DNA of 64,000 nt from Escarpia spicata (GCA_963995525.1 OZ023209.1:37184116-37248115), one strand, 5' to 3'. Counted from the stretch's first letter, positions 1 to 11,503 are shown. Numbers and translations are program-made. Notes: generated from the letters alone by a model not told the origin.

Positions 1-236
1 TAGTCAACTTTGTAACCATCCAAATTACCTTTAAATTCAAAACTGAGGATGGCATCAGCTTTAACCCTAACCCTTTTTCCCTCATCATATCAGTGACTGA
101 TCCAGCAAAGCTGCCTAGTACTAAAATACCGTTAAAATATCTAGAGGACTTCTCAATGTTTGGCTGGTCTACTATAAATATTAACTACATTGATGGGACC
201 TTGTTCAACTTTTCTTTAATATACATATGTAGCACC

Positions 237-1440
237 AATTTACAGCTCCATGTCATATCTCATTTTAACGAGGATACAGTGCACTGTCTAATGGTATATA
301 AAATGGCCTTGTGTATGTAGAAAAAGTAGATACACAACCATTGTAATTAATAATAATAGTAATAATAAGATAAATTCTATTGCACCTAAATCCTTGGAAA
401 CCAAGCTCAGAGTTGCATCAAAACAAAAGGATTGGTCAATCTCAAAATCCATAAGCAGTATTCCAGTTGTCAACAGATGGGTCAAGGCACTAGGGAGCTA
501 CGGTGGATGAGCAAGGTTGTAAAGATAAGTTTTTAAATGACGACAGAATTTAGTAATATTTTCAACTGATCTAACACTAAGAGGGAGCATATTCCAAAGA
601 GTTGATGCAGCAACAAAAAAAGCCCTAGTTCCAATAATAGTGTTGACTCTAGGAACAAAAAGTAGGTCAGAACTAGATGATCAAAGGTGGATAGATTTTC
701 TTACAGGAGTAGGCAATTAATGTAAATTGCAGAACATTTGCGGAATGGCACAGTTTTGAACATTCATCGTTTGGTGGTGACCTTGTTTGACCATCACTCC
801 ACACTGACTGCACCTCCCAGTAGCTCCCCGTTGTATCCCATATTTATGGCGAGACAGTAAGCTTTCCAATGATGTATGTCATGACCTTGAGTAGATCGGT
901 AACGTAGATATATGCAACTGTTGATATTGTACAACGTTTGTTGGATGGCACAATTTCAAACATTTATCATTTGATGGTGACTCTGTTTGATCGTTGCTCT
1001 ACACATACTCCATCAACTGACAGAACCACGTCATATCTCATTTTGACGGGATGAAATTATTCTTTCACGCAGTATATGTTGAACACATATAAATGAAGTA
1101 GTTACAGAGTCATTGTAACTTTGTGAATTTTGCGGTATTGCAACAACAAGAAATATTTATTATTTCATGGTGACCGTGTTTGACCTTAGCTCCACACTTA
1201 CCATATCAGGTAACAGCTCATTTTGACGAGGATGTAAGCTTTCCACAAATGTATGACATGACCATTTCTTGATTAAATAAAGTATATATACAACCATTGT
1301 AATGTTAAGACGTTTGCGGATGCGCAAATTTTTGAAAATTTATCAATTGATGGTGACCTTGTTTGACCTTGGATGCACGCTAACTGCACCACTTTGCAGA
1401 TCTATGACAGGCCTAATTAGGATGGGGAGATGTAGGGCTT
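237..1440. repeat. Diverged tandem repeat, unit about 190 bp
   Basis: The phrase TGGTGACCTTGTTTGACC and close variants recur at about 775, 975, 1168 and 1351. Each copy is followed by a CATATCTCATTTTGACG-like phrase and a run ending in CAACCATTGTAA. A related partial copy lies at 237-345, before an inserted element at about 343-716. Copies differ at many sites and the spacing varies (183-200 bp), so this is an old decayed array, with no coding potential. Confidence 0.7.
343..716 (-). mobile_element. Non-LTR retrotransposon fragment, 3' end with TTA-type tail
   Basis: This stretch interrupts the roughly 190-bp repeat family. Read on the reverse strand it ends in GAATTTATCTTATTATTACTATTATTA, which looks like the AT-rich simple tail of a LINE or SINE (only partly quoted here: the tail is at 343-375). 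No protein motif is readable. The boundaries are estimates from where the flanking repeat stops and resumes. Confidence 0.4.
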
Positions 1441-1512
1441 TCAAATGATATAACATTTCGGTGTGTTTAGGGGGGCCATTTAAGTCGGTCCGTTAGGTGG
1501 TTCTATGCTCCG

Positions 1513-1842
1513 TTAAGTGGAGCGCAGTAGCGCAGCGATAAAAGCTTCGGACTCTTGAGTGAGAAAACATGGGTTCGAATTCTGTGCGGCAGTGTCAAAC
1601 CTGTCCGTTTATTCTTCATTGCATCAGTTCATGCAGCTGTATGAATGAGTACCTGGCTATAGAGAGTGGTGGATATTTGTGTACAAATAGTCTTCGCGCT
1701 TTAATTGCAGTGTAACTAAATGCTTCCCAGAAAAGTCGAGATGGTGTTCAATTGAACAGGTCTGCCAGGGAGTAAAATGTAAAGTGCTTTGAGCATTCCT
1801 GAGGACTGGATACTGTGCTATATAAAAACTTACCTTTATTTG
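1513..1842 (+). mobile_element. tRNA-derived SINE
   Basis: The 5' part carries an A-box-like stretch, TAGCGCAGCGAT (about 1528-1539), and a clear B box, GGGTTCGAATTC (about 1571-1582), at tRNA-like spacing: an internal RNA polymerase III promoter. The acceptor stem does not close, so it is not a functional tRNA. The body runs about 250 bp further to AAAGTGCTTTGAGC and GTGCTATATAAAAACTTA, a 3' module typical of animal SINEs and LINE tails. A shorter copy of the 3' module type occurs near 19060-19135. Confidence 0.75.
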
Positions 1843-2257
1843 TTTACCTCTCGCCTAATAGGAATTCAGAAGTAAAATAAAATAATTTAAACAAAACAGG
1901 AATATTTTAGAAGATGGCATCGACTGACACAAATTGTTTTTAGCGTTACGTACAAAAATTCAGCAATTTTGCCAGTTTGATTATGTTGCAGTCATACAAC
2001 AATCAGATCCCCATCCGCAGATGGTCATCGACATGTAGGTTTCTACTGAAACATAATTTTGATCAAATGTATCCCAAGATTATGTTGATAAGTCATAATA
2101 AACAACATATTTTGATGCATTTGTTAATAAAATTACAGACATATATAGCAGTCGAAGCAAGTTGTGTTTTGGTGCTAGGCAGATTTCTGGCGAAACCGAT
2201 GGATTTTGTTTGATATATTTTAATGTTCTTAATTAGTGTAAGTTTGTTTGTTGCTAG
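1843..2257. other. Intron sequence ending in a splice acceptor
   Basis: No gene or repeat is evident. The last 30 bases are T-rich (AGTTTGTTTGTTGCTAG) and form the acceptor (AG at 2256-2257) for the exon that starts at 2258. Confidence 0.5.
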
Positions 2258-2350
2258 TGGCGCCTCCTCCACCAGTGCCAAGTCGCAGCAACATCCTGTC
2301 GACACCACCCAAAGTACAGTCGAGTCTGACATCACAGTCAGCCACGTCAG
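2258..2350 (+). CDS. GULP1: GULP1/CED-6-like engulfment adaptor, internal exon (proline-rich linker)
   Basis: GULP1/CED-6 is a cytosolic PTB-domain adaptor that couples engulfment receptors to phagocytosis of apoptotic cells. This exon encodes APPPPVPSRSNILSTPPK followed by a Ser/Thr/Gln-rich stretch. PPPPVPSRS corresponds to the proline-rich segment that precedes the DLFG box in vertebrate GULP1. It opens after TTTGTTGCTAG with two bases completing a split codon. It ends with a single G before GTCTGT, so it is phase 1. That G plus AT of the exon at 20021 makes an Asp codon, and the two exons join with no frame break. It is too short and too proline-rich to identify alone; the identification rests on the exact junction with the downstream exon. 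PTB exons are not in the window. Confidence 0.82.
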
Positions 2351-3205
2351 GTCTGTATGCTTACTGTCATATAGGACAAGTCTGATTGCTTACTGTCATA
2401 TAGGACATGTCTGATTGCTTACTGTCATATAGGACAAGTCTGATTGCTTGCTGTAATATAGGACAAGTGTGAGTGCTTACTGTCATATAGGACAAGTCTG
2501 ATTGCTTACTGTCATATAGGACAAGTGTGAGTGCTTGCTGTCATATAGGACAAGTCTGATTGCTTGTTGTCATATAGGACAAGTCTGATTGCTTACTGTC
2601 ATATAGGACAAGTCTGATTGCTTACTGTCATATAGGACAAGTCTGATTGCTTGCTGTCATATAGGACAAGTCTGAATGCTTGCTGTCATATAGGACAAGT
2701 CTGATTGCTTGCTGTCATATAGGACAAGTCTGATTGCTTATTGTCATATAGGACAAGTCTGATTGCTTACTGTCATATAGGACAAGACTGATTGCTTGCT
2801 GTCATATAAGACAAGTCTGATTGCTTGCTGTCATATAGGACAAGTCTGAGTGCTTACCGTCATATAGGACAAGACTGATTGCTTACTGTCATATAGGACA
2901 AGTATGAGTGCTTGCTGCCATATAGGACAAGTCTGATTGCTTACTGTCATATAGGACAAGTCTGATTGCTTACTGTCATATAGGACAAGTCTGATTGCTT
3001 ACTGTCATATAGGACAAGTATGAGTGCTTGCTGCCATATAGGACAAGTCTGACTGCTTACTGTCATATAGGACAAGTCTGAATGCTTACTGCCATATAGC
3101 ACAAGGCTGAATGCTAAATGTCATTTATAACAAGTTTGAATGCTAATTGTCATGTAACAAGTCTGAATACTAACTTTCATATATAGCCAATCTGGGTATT
3201 GTCAT
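2351..3205 (+). repeat. 29-bp minisatellite starting at the splice donor
   Basis: A 29-bp unit beginning GTCTGATTGCTTACTGTC and ending ATATAGGACAA is repeated without spacers about 26 times from 2351 to about 3105, then decays to about 3205. The first copy begins exactly at the GT of the 5' splice site of the exon ending at 2350. Units differ by single substitutions (for example GATTGC/GAGTGC and TTACTG/TTGCTG), and the variants are interspersed, which suggests repeated unequal exchange. Confidence 0.93.
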
Positions 3206-5354
3206 AAACAACAACAATATGCAGTATGTTAGTTAGTTGTGAAATTGTTACTCCCGGTGATCCAGAAAATAGCATTACAATCACATTTGCATTGCTGATT
3301 TAAAGGGAAACAAAAGCCAACCTTTTGGTGTAAGAGTTAATATAAACTAATCGTTTGCAACCACAATTACATTTGTAACAACAGTGGTTTTCTCTGAATA
3401 TGATTTCAAAGTAGTAGATTTTACAAACATCTTGCTGATGATATGATGACTTGGCCAAAAGCAACCAATAAATGTGCATTGTTATTTTTGTTGTGGTGCT
3501 CCCTGCACACAACCAATTCCTTCTGGACCTGGCTCAGTTGTCAACACATCTTACGACATACAGTTCGTTGGACTTATACAAAGTCTGTTTGCAATAAAAA
3601 CATGATTTTTAATAGAGCACCAAAGTGTGACATCATGCTGCAGTGCTGGATTAATTTTTGTTCCAAACTGTACTCATTATTCTGAAAGTGATACTTCTAA
3701 TTCTTTACAGTTCCCATCAGTTGAAAGTGAGAAGCAAAGATGGATTAAACAAATTAGCTATTTTATGTTTTTTGGAACAAGAAATGATGTTTTAATGCAA
3801 GCTATTTGTTCACAATGCCAATCATAAAATCAGTCATCATACAACGCATGTTTTATTGTGAATCATACTATTTTTATCGCAAATTGCGGATGGATAACCT
3901 GTCAGTAATATTCACTTCAAATACAAAATTGTAAATATCGAAGAATATAATAATATCTTGAAATATGGAGAAAAAAATCTATTTCAAGTTGACAAGTCAG
4001 GGAGCAGTCATTATATAAGATAGAGTTTTTGGTGAGCCTCAAGGTAGGTGTAGTGGAGGGTCTAAAAATGGTTTTGCCTTTTAATCACAACTTTAATTGT
4101 AATTTCGTGATTTACACCTACAGGTTTAACGATTGTTAAATGCTGCAAGTGGAATGCAACAATGGTAAATGGTAATAAGATATTGTTAAAACATTATAAA
4201 AAAAAAAATCCATTCATACTCCCAATCGACACTTTTATAATGTATGAATATGCATGTTAATTCACTCATAAACATTAAGCCCATTTTGGGATTTACTCAT
4301 TGAAAAAACCGCTGCATTGCTCACTTTTATTCGAATATGGTTACCAGCATCAGTACCTCTGCACTTGCTTCATACTTCTCAGACAATACCAAATCGTTTA
4401 AGAAGGAAGAAAATCATATTAAATCTGAACATCTTTCTGCGAAGCATTCTCCTAGGTTTGGTGCATGTTAGTATGCAGAAAAAATTATTCCTTTTCAAAG
4501 TAGCAGTAAGCTTGAAAATATGCTTTGACAACTATAAGAAATCTGTTCACATCCAAGACAATAGCCAATTTTTGTAGTAGTATAGCTCACCGTTCTAAGT
4601 TCATAGACATTGGTGGAGTTATTAGATGCAATATGTATGATTAATAATATTGTTGATTAACTGTATAATATGAGTTTAGTAACTTCGTAGAGTTATTAAT
4701 TTTATTTACTGCATATTTACATTGAAAAAATGTGTTATTAATTTATGTGACATTTTACATATGCATCGGAATGTGGTGTATCATCAAAATCCTCCAATTG
4801 CAAGCTTACCAAAAAACTACTACTGCACCCCTTTTGAGGCTCACCAAAACCCCCAACTGTTTCCCCACTTAAGGTTCCCCAAAACCCTCCAACTGCACCC
4901 ACCTTCACTAAAAATCCAATTTATATAATATGATGAACAACAAAACCTGTGTTGCACTGCCATCGATATAATCATTGCAGTGGTGGATCCAGCAGCTTTT
5001 GTAGGGGGTCCACTGCATGGTCACCACCGTCGACACCCCATTCCTCCTATCCCACCTGTATACCAACCATAGATTAGACATAGCCTACGCAGAATGTGGG
5101 TAGATGTGTGTAGGTCTATGATCAAAGCCAAGTTCATGGACGGTTCATGTAGAATATAAGCATTGCAACATAATCCATGTCAGGTTTTGCATTTTTAATT
5201 ATTGCATACAACTGATAGTAGTCTATGCTACGTAAAATATTAAGTAGCTCTTTCATTCCGATCTAGGTACACTGTGCTACTAGGCATGTACGTAACATTG
5301 TACAATAACACTACACTGTGACCTGATACAAATGATCAATCACTTGGTGGCTTA
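3206..5354. other. Intron sequence without recognised gene
   Basis: About 2.1 kb of AT-rich intron DNA. The short open frames here (for example 3443-3685 and 4317-4577) show no domain, no codon bias and no splice context. The only structure noted is a weak inverted repeat, listed separately. Confidence 0.5.
4024..4930. repeat. Weak inverted repeat around TTTTGGTGAGCCTCAA
   Basis: TTTTTGGTGAGCCTCAAGG near 4027 recurs in reverse complement near 4838-4855 (TTGAGGCTCACCAAAAC). The right side carries two further degenerate reverse copies (GGTTCCCCAAAACCC and CCTTCACTAAAAATC). This may be a decayed foldback element of about 0.9 kb. No ORF or target duplication is seen. Confidence 0.35.
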
Positions 5355-7945
5355 TCATTCTGCCAAAATATTGCAAAGTTCCATTCGCCATGGTTGCTTT
5401 TGAGCAAACCAGTCAATTACGGCATCTTCGTCTATTTTACTTCCATAGTGTATGTGAAGCAAGGCTAAGCCATTCATGCAGTCCTCAAGCATCGTGCTCC
5501 GCAAGTATGTTTTGAGTATCCCTCGAGTACTGAGGCTACGTTTACATTCACAGCTGTTCACGCCAAGGGTGCACAACAGCTTCAGTGCGATATGCACATT
5601 GCGGAAGAAAGCTTTGTCATCAGCTTTCAACGCAGATGCTGCATTGTTAGGCAGCTCCGTGACATCCTGCCGCCATCGTCTTTGCCAGCAGTGCAACTCG
5701 GTATCCATATTGCATGGACTTGGCAGATCTCCCTTGTAAACAGCTACAAACTCACCTATGTTTTCAGAGATGACTCCTTGGGCCGTGTATCGGATCAATG
5801 ATGGTACTGGGTAGAATGCGTGAGTGAAGGCAACACCATTAGCAACTAGGCAGTAGACAAATGCGAGAAGAAGCAACTGGTCAAGCATAGGTGTTGTTAT
5901 ATTGCGCTTGGTGTCCTCGGCTGGGGCAGCATCCTGAGTTCGCTGATGTCCACATGTGCAGGGTTGTGAAGGTTTCACTCCTACTCTTTCTCCCATCTTA
6001 GTCAACTTGGAGTACAACTCGTCATGGAAACTTTTCACATTGTCCCTACTGTCCTGCAGCGTACCAATCACATTCTTAATCTGGTTAGTTGCGTTGACAA
6101 TGTCGATTGTTTTTGATTGCAAACTGACACTGATTGGTTGTATGTATGCCATCATATCTCGTGCTGTGATAAATGCAGCAATGAAGGGAAACTGTGTGGT
6201 GGAAAGATGAAGCGTTGTGGAATCATTCGCTCTGCTGTGATGTATTTCCTCCAGGGAGTGTACAATGCACTCATGTAAACTGACGAAGATGTTGATCGCA
6301 TCATGGCATGCAACCCACCCAGTATGACAGAGTTCCTTTAGTTTCACCTTTCTGCCTCACCCTGCTGGATTTCCTGAATCCATTTCTCCAGATTGCATTG
6401 CCTCTTTGGTGAAAAATTGTAGAGTCTGATCAGCTTGTCTGCAGTGTCCGTAAATTCCTAACGGCAGTAATACTCATTGCTTTAATTAAAGCAAAGTTCA
6501 GTTTGTGGCTAGAACATGGGTGTACATGGCTTTTGGACTCTCCTCCCGTATTCTTGCTGCTGTTCCCCTTTGTGAGCCGGCTATATTTCCCGGGCCATCG
6601 TATGTTTGTCTTCTGCATTTGCCCAATGGTATATTCCAGTCATTCTCGATTTTTTTGATAATAGTTTCAGCTAAGGCTTCATCCGTTGTAGACAGACAAG
6701 CCATAAACTCTTCCCTGATTTCATCACTTGCATTGCAGAAACACAGTACTAATGTCATTTGCTCGTGATTCGCTCTATTAACAGCTTCGTCAGCTGATAT
6801 AGAGTAAAATCCTGCCTGACACACTTCCTCCAGGATACCATCACGAGTGAAGTCACCACATAGTGAGACTAAATGTAAATGTAGGTAAATGTAAATGTAG
6901 GTTAGGCTAGTTTTGTTTCAGTTAACATTAACAGACAATAATGACGTCAGTGGGTTTAGAGACAGTGATAATTATTGATATCAGTATTTGTAAATGATGG
7001 TATTACTTGTTTACTACACTTCTTGTACTTCAGTTAATTTACAGTTACTATTTTTGTTATATATAACATCAGTAAGTTCTATTTATACAGACATATTTAT
7101 TATATATTCGTCATGGTAGCCTGCACGTCAGCGATCTTGTAGGTCTTAGTGCAGGTCTCAATAGATCAATCATCATGTATACTTATAATAATGTATAAAC
7201 TGTATTATTATGTACATAATTGATCTGAAATAAAAATATATCTATCTATCTATCTATTTCGTTCCGAGTAGTTTTTGATCGACAAGTAGCACTTGAATCA
7301 GCACTAGCAACATGTTGTCTAAGTGTTTCGCCACCAGCTTCTACTCTGAACTGGAGCAAAGCCTGCAAATTTCCTGGATTATGATCCGGTGGGGACACAT
7401 GTATGCCATCATCACGATGACCCCGTAGAGATATATTCTGTCTCCCACAAAATATGAAAGTTTTGACGTTAGGCATCAATTTTGCTCTGTTTGGTAGCAT
7501 TTTTTCTTGAAGAGCGCGGTCTATCTGTCAAGTTACTGGAGCCTGCTTTCCATCCATGACTTTTTAATTCCATTGCGGCTATAAAAGTTTGTGTATGGAA
7601 AACATTCCCCTTTCCGTCCTTTCCTTTGAAGTGACTCCCCAAGACGGCTAATGCTTTGTGAAAGTTTTCACTGTAAGGCCGTTTCACTAGAATGCCAATT
7701 GTTGTTTACCGAAGAGTGCACAATATACACACATGTCACCTTGCATCATGCGTGAATATACTAAACATTTATATCTGGTTAGCCAAGGTATCTTGAATGT
7801 GCGACATCTGCCATGCTTGTTTTCAACAGGGAACTCTGACTGGATGGTGCACCGTGATTAGTCAGAAGTTTGTATTTCAGATGATTACTAATGGATGTAG
7901 AGAGGTCGCCCGAAGACCCGATATAGTGTCCTATATCAGTTAACT
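5355..7945 (-). pseudogene. hAT-family transposase (DUF4371 / ZMYM-P52rIPK type), decayed
   Basis: Read right to left, the conserved order of this family appears in several frames. First comes a TTF-type zinc-finger region (about 7945-7690, with CVYCALFGKQQL). Then IFCGRQNISLRGHRDD and NPGNLQALLQFRVEAGGE (7500-7246). Then the catalytic-core stretch CGDFTRDGILEEV, FYSISADEA, NREQ-like and CRRQTYDGPGNIAG (6868-6498). Last is the C-terminal dimerisation block with CTLGVNSCECKRSLS, RGILKTYLRSTM and NGLALLHIHYG (6347-5355). The length without the insertion, about 2.2 kb (730 codons), fits an intact family member. At least three frame changes and one roughly 390-bp insertion disable it. It lies antisense in the large intron of the GULP1-like gene. 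Confidence 0.85.
6868..7257 (+). mobile_element. Non-LTR 3' fragment inserted in the hAT transposase
   Basis: The hAT reading stops after TTRNEI at about 7257 and resumes with LCGDFTRDG at about 6868. The stretch between belongs to another element. It begins with AAATGTAGGT duplications and ends with AATAAAAATATA followed by four TATC units, the usual 3' end of a CR1-like LINE or a dependent SINE. It is a nested insertion, so the hAT copy is older. Confidence 0.7.
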
Positions 7946-7999
7946 TGATTTGCTGTTACAGTAGCAGTGGTCATGGTTGTCATACATATCTTCTTTGAT

Positions 8000-8476
8000 C
8001 ACGTTGTGCAGCATGTGTTTGATTCATCTTGCAAAGAATATTTTTGAAGACGTTTGCCAATTTTGACGTGGCTGATCTCAAAAGATGTTACACCATTACA
8101 TTTGAGTTACTTTTCAAGGCGATTAATATATGGCACCACATTATCCAAAGATGCCATGGAGAGTAGTACAGCTGTGCCATCTGTAATGTACTCCCTTTTG
8201 CTGTTGTGACTGTGCGAGTCAAAGCACAAATATGTATCATCAGTATGCGCTATTGTATAGCCTGGACTATCCCCAATGATGAGAAAATATGTTGCAGCAG
8301 TGTCGAATCCTCTTTTCAGAGAATCCGCCAAATTAAATGTCAGCACCAATTTGTTGGATGTTTCTATTGCGAGTGCACCAGCGAAGGGCATGTCGTGTGG
8401 TGTTACAGAAAAGTCATTATCCCAAACATGGACAACTTCGGGAATATCCGTGATAGAAGATAGTCCCCTGCGGCTT
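8000..8476 (-). pseudogene. Papain-fold (tegument-protease-like) domain fragment
   Basis: The longest frame (8391-8107) reads MPFAGALAIETSNK and ends IGDSPGYTIAHTDDTYLCFD, SHSHNSK and GTAVLLSMASLDNVVPYI. A continuation upstream in the same frame (to about 8476) reads ITDIPEVVHVW. The pattern of a short TIA strand, F-D-(S/P)-H-S-x-N and then GTAVLL resembles the His/Asp half of the deubiquitinating cysteine-protease module known from herpesvirus tegument proteins and from uncharacterised invertebrate proteins linked to mobile elements. The catalytic Cys region is absent or unreadable. It probably came in with a transposon. The function is not established. Confidence 0.45.
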
Positions 8477-9052
8477 TATCAATCTCACTAGATACGGGTG
8501 CCTTCTTTTAATATGGAGTCAACAGCTGAGCTACTCATAACCCTTGCTGCATGAATGTGCCAAAACGCAAAGAACAATGCCAGGTGCACTGCTTCCCACC
8601 ATCAGTCAAGACACCTTGGTGAATCATTCCCCTGGTAACTGTCCTGCAGTCACTCCTTGTTTCCTGGGATAACGAAAAATCAATAATGACCAAGGTGCAG
8701 TACTGATATTATTATTTATTAGATGAACAAACATGGATGGGGAGGGGGTATCAAAAAACATAGTAGTGTTTTGATATTTTGTTCGATGAATTAATCTTCC
8801 ATGACTTCAGTGCTTGCAATCCGAGGAATAGGGCCTACTAAGTACTGGTAAGTGGTAACTTGTTCAGTTTATTTTTATATTTTTGTTTCAGCCCTTTGGT
8901 TTGTTTTTTGTACTCGATAAATAACGTTATAGGAATCGAATGTCCTCCTTTTGAAAGCAGAGTTGTTGATTAATATAAGCAGGAACGTCAATTACTAGTA
9001 GCTCGTTTTGGACATGTACTTAACCATTGATTGCACAGTTAATATATATATA
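8477..9052. other. Intron sequence, no gene seen
   Basis: No coding or repeat family is recognised. A small hairpin lies at 8749-8776 (TATCAAAAAACA against TGTTTTGATA). Confidence 0.45.
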
Positions 9053-9456
9053 TATGGGCAAGGCCAGCGAAAACGAGACACTTTTGAAAAAGTGCTGTCG
9101 CCGGCCTTTTTCTTGTGGTTGTTATAGGGGCCTATGTAAAGTCCATACAAATTTCCGAGTCCAATGGCTAGAATACATCATAAGGATTAAAATGATATAC
9201 AGTTTTGTGTAGTTAAACGTAAAATTTGCTGAATTACGAACGCATGCATGCGGCACAAGTGTTCGTTTTCGCATGTCGCCTGCAACACTGACTACATCCA
9301 CTGTTAAAATTATTAAACTACTTATTATAAAAGTGCCTCGTGTGTGTTTCCTTTATCTCATACAAAGTGTAAATTATTTTATGGTATAAATAAATCACCT
9401 GCAGTACAAATTATGTGTCTGTGCTCTTGAGTAGCTTGTTGCCGAAATCATGCGAT

Positions 9457-9818
9457 TTACGTTACGCTGTTTCCTTTGATTGTTCTCCAAGTTTAAATTC
9501 ACACCACATGTTGTTGCAAACTGTTATTGAAATCTAATAACATATATATATATATATGTCCTACTGCAATTATTTGCAGCTCTTATCTTAGACAAATAGC
9601 AAACCTATTAACATTTTCAGTTTTCAACTTTAATTCGATTTACGTTACGGTGATACTGAAGAAAGTATGTACGGGCATGCCAAACGAACTGCTTCACTCT
9701 TATTCAACAGAGGTTACTACCAATACCACAGTATACATTCGCTCCGGCGTTCCTTGAAACAGTGTAGAGAGCTTGAGTTGTGAATTTGCCCAATTTACGT
9801 TACACTGAGTTACGTTAC
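9457..9818 (+). repeat. Subterminal TTACGTTAC repeats
   Basis: TTACGTTAC occurs at 9457, 9640, 9795 and 9810, three times preceded by ATT or GATT. One inverted copy (GTAACGTAA) lies at 15941 near the other end of the 9053-17278 block. Such interspersed subterminal motifs are typical transposase-binding arrays. The function is inferred only from position and orientation. Confidence 0.45.
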
Positions 9819-9904
9819 ACCATTTTCGTTTACGCCAACAAATAATTGTATAAACGCGCAGCAAACTCATGCAATTTTACCATGTCCGTGGTTGAGTGAC
9901 TAGG

Positions 9905-10800
9905 TAAGTTTAGTCGTAGTGTTAGTGTGAATAAATACCTTAGGATACCTTAGGACTGTTCTGATCGCAGGATCCTCTCGGTTCCTCAATGATCAGATCT
10001 TCTTCTTCGGGGTCTAGTATTAAGAGTTTGTGTTTTCCGGTTCCAGTGTTTAATGTTAGTGGGGCTTCATAGTCGTATAATATCTCCTGGGTTGACCAGA
10101 ATTTATCAAGGCGGTTTTTAAATGAATTTATTGATTTTGCTTGTATTACTGAATCAGGTAAACTGTTCCATGGTTCAACCACTCTAAGCGGGAATGAATT
10201 TTTTCTTATGTTTAGTTTTGCTCTTTGGTTGAACAGTTTAAGGGAGTGTCCTCTGTTACTGGATCGTGATGCCACATCCTCCCACTTAGGAAGGTTTGGT
10301 GCAGATTTGTTGTCGTATATGTAATGCATTATTTTATACACTTCAATCTTGTCTCCTCTTAACCTACGATATGTTAATGTGGGTAACTTAAGTAATTTTA
10401 GTCTTTCAGTATATGATAAGTCCCTCATACCAGGTAGTTCTTTTGTGGCTCTTCTCTGGACATTTTCTATGGCTATTTTATGTTTCGTCTTAAATGGATA
10501 CCATATTGCTATTGCATAATCTAGGTGGGATCTAACCATAGTCTTGTATAGTGGCAAGAAAGTGTATGTATCTAAGAATTGAAAAGTTCTTCTGATTACT
10601 TTTGTCATTCTGGTTGCTTTATTAACCACTTGGTTGATGTGATCATCAAAAGAAAGTTTTGAGTCAATAATTACTCCTAAATCTTTTTGTTTGTCTGTGG
10701 TGACAAGAGCATGTTTGACATTATTTGTTGCCATAAAATATTTACTTTCACCAATATTATTTTTCCCAATCCAATATTATTTTTCCCAATAAATGGTTCT
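9905..10800 (-). pseudogene. CR1/L2-like LINE, C-terminal part of reverse transcriptase ORF (5' truncated)
   Basis: The open frame 10734-9940 encodes the region after the RT catalytic core: DLGVIIDSKLSFDDHI, FLPLYKTMVRSHLDYAI, IENVQRRATKELPGM, LPTLTYRRLRGDKIEVYK, and near the end WNSLPDSVIQAKSINSFKNR. This is the standard C-terminal order of CR1-type pol proteins. The 264 codons are open, so the copy is fairly young, but it is 5' truncated and lacks the endonuclease and RT motifs. A short duplicated phrase (CCAATATTATTTTTCCCAAT) marks its 5' edge. The 3' end carries CCTAAGGTAT repeats, the short tandem tail typical of this group. Confidence 0.85.
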
Positions 10801-11288
10801 TAATTTCTCTTAGGATTTTTTTCTCACTGTAAACTAATAGGAGACTTGAAGCATAACTCACTCAAGTTAACAGATGAAATATAGCGATAACAGTTAAAAA
10901 TGTATTATGCATTTCTAGTGTGAGAGTACTTATTCTTCGATGGGCGATATAAAAAATAGATAAGCGAGCGAAAAATGAACAACTCAGAACACGTCCAAAA
11001 CATGAAATTCTACGGTCGTTAGCACCCTCACGGCTCGTCCTGTCCCGACGATCTTGGTATCATTTGAAAGGATGCACTTTTGTTATTCTAGCGTCATCTA
11101 GATTTTTCACGGTAACCGATTAACGAACACCGATAAATGGACCTACAATCACGCCGTTTTCGGTGTTTCGTACGGTTCCGAACGATGTTGGCGGCGGGTA
11201 CCAAGTACACTAATCTTCCGATTGCGGCGTTGTTTTCCTCATTTGCATGTGTGCAGACATGCGCACTTCACCATTTCTTGATTTCATG

Positions 11289-11503
11289 TTATAAGTTCCA
11301 CCCACTTTTAAACCGCGGCGAAATTGATGTGCTTTGATCGCAGCGAAACCGATATACTCTACGTCGGCGTGACGTCACAATAACGTACGCCACCCAACGA
11401 GTCTAAATTCGTTGCGTTGGTTGGTTGATATACGTGATTGTGACGTCACGCCTACTTCGCGTATGTCATTTTAGCAGCCGTTTGAAAGTGGGTGGAGCTT
11501 ATA
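11289..11503. mobile_element. Palindromic MITE (foldback), about 215 bp
   Basis: The left end TTATAAGTTCCACCCACTTT pairs with the right end AAAGTGGGTGGAGCTTATA. The pairing continues inward through GGCGTGACGTCACAATAACG against the reverse complement of CACGTATATC...GTGACGTCACGCC, leaving a short centre near 11400-11420. There is no ORF. Each arm carries one GTGACGTCAC (11369-11378 and 11440-11449). The right end abuts the tail of the LINE at 11504. Confidence 0.8.

Noticed and set aside
1513..1590. tRNA-like A and B boxes
   Set aside because: No closing acceptor stem or plausible cloverleaf, and the sequence continues into a SINE body; it is a SINE head, not a tRNA gene.
2351..3105. Regular 29-bp repeats that could suggest a CRISPR array
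   Set aside because: The copies are head-to-tail with no spacers and the host is an intron-bearing animal; it is a minisatellite.
11369..11449. Two CRE sites read as a promoter
   Set aside because: They are mirror copies in the two arms of a palindromic MITE, with no gene start nearby; kept only as a finding about the MITE.
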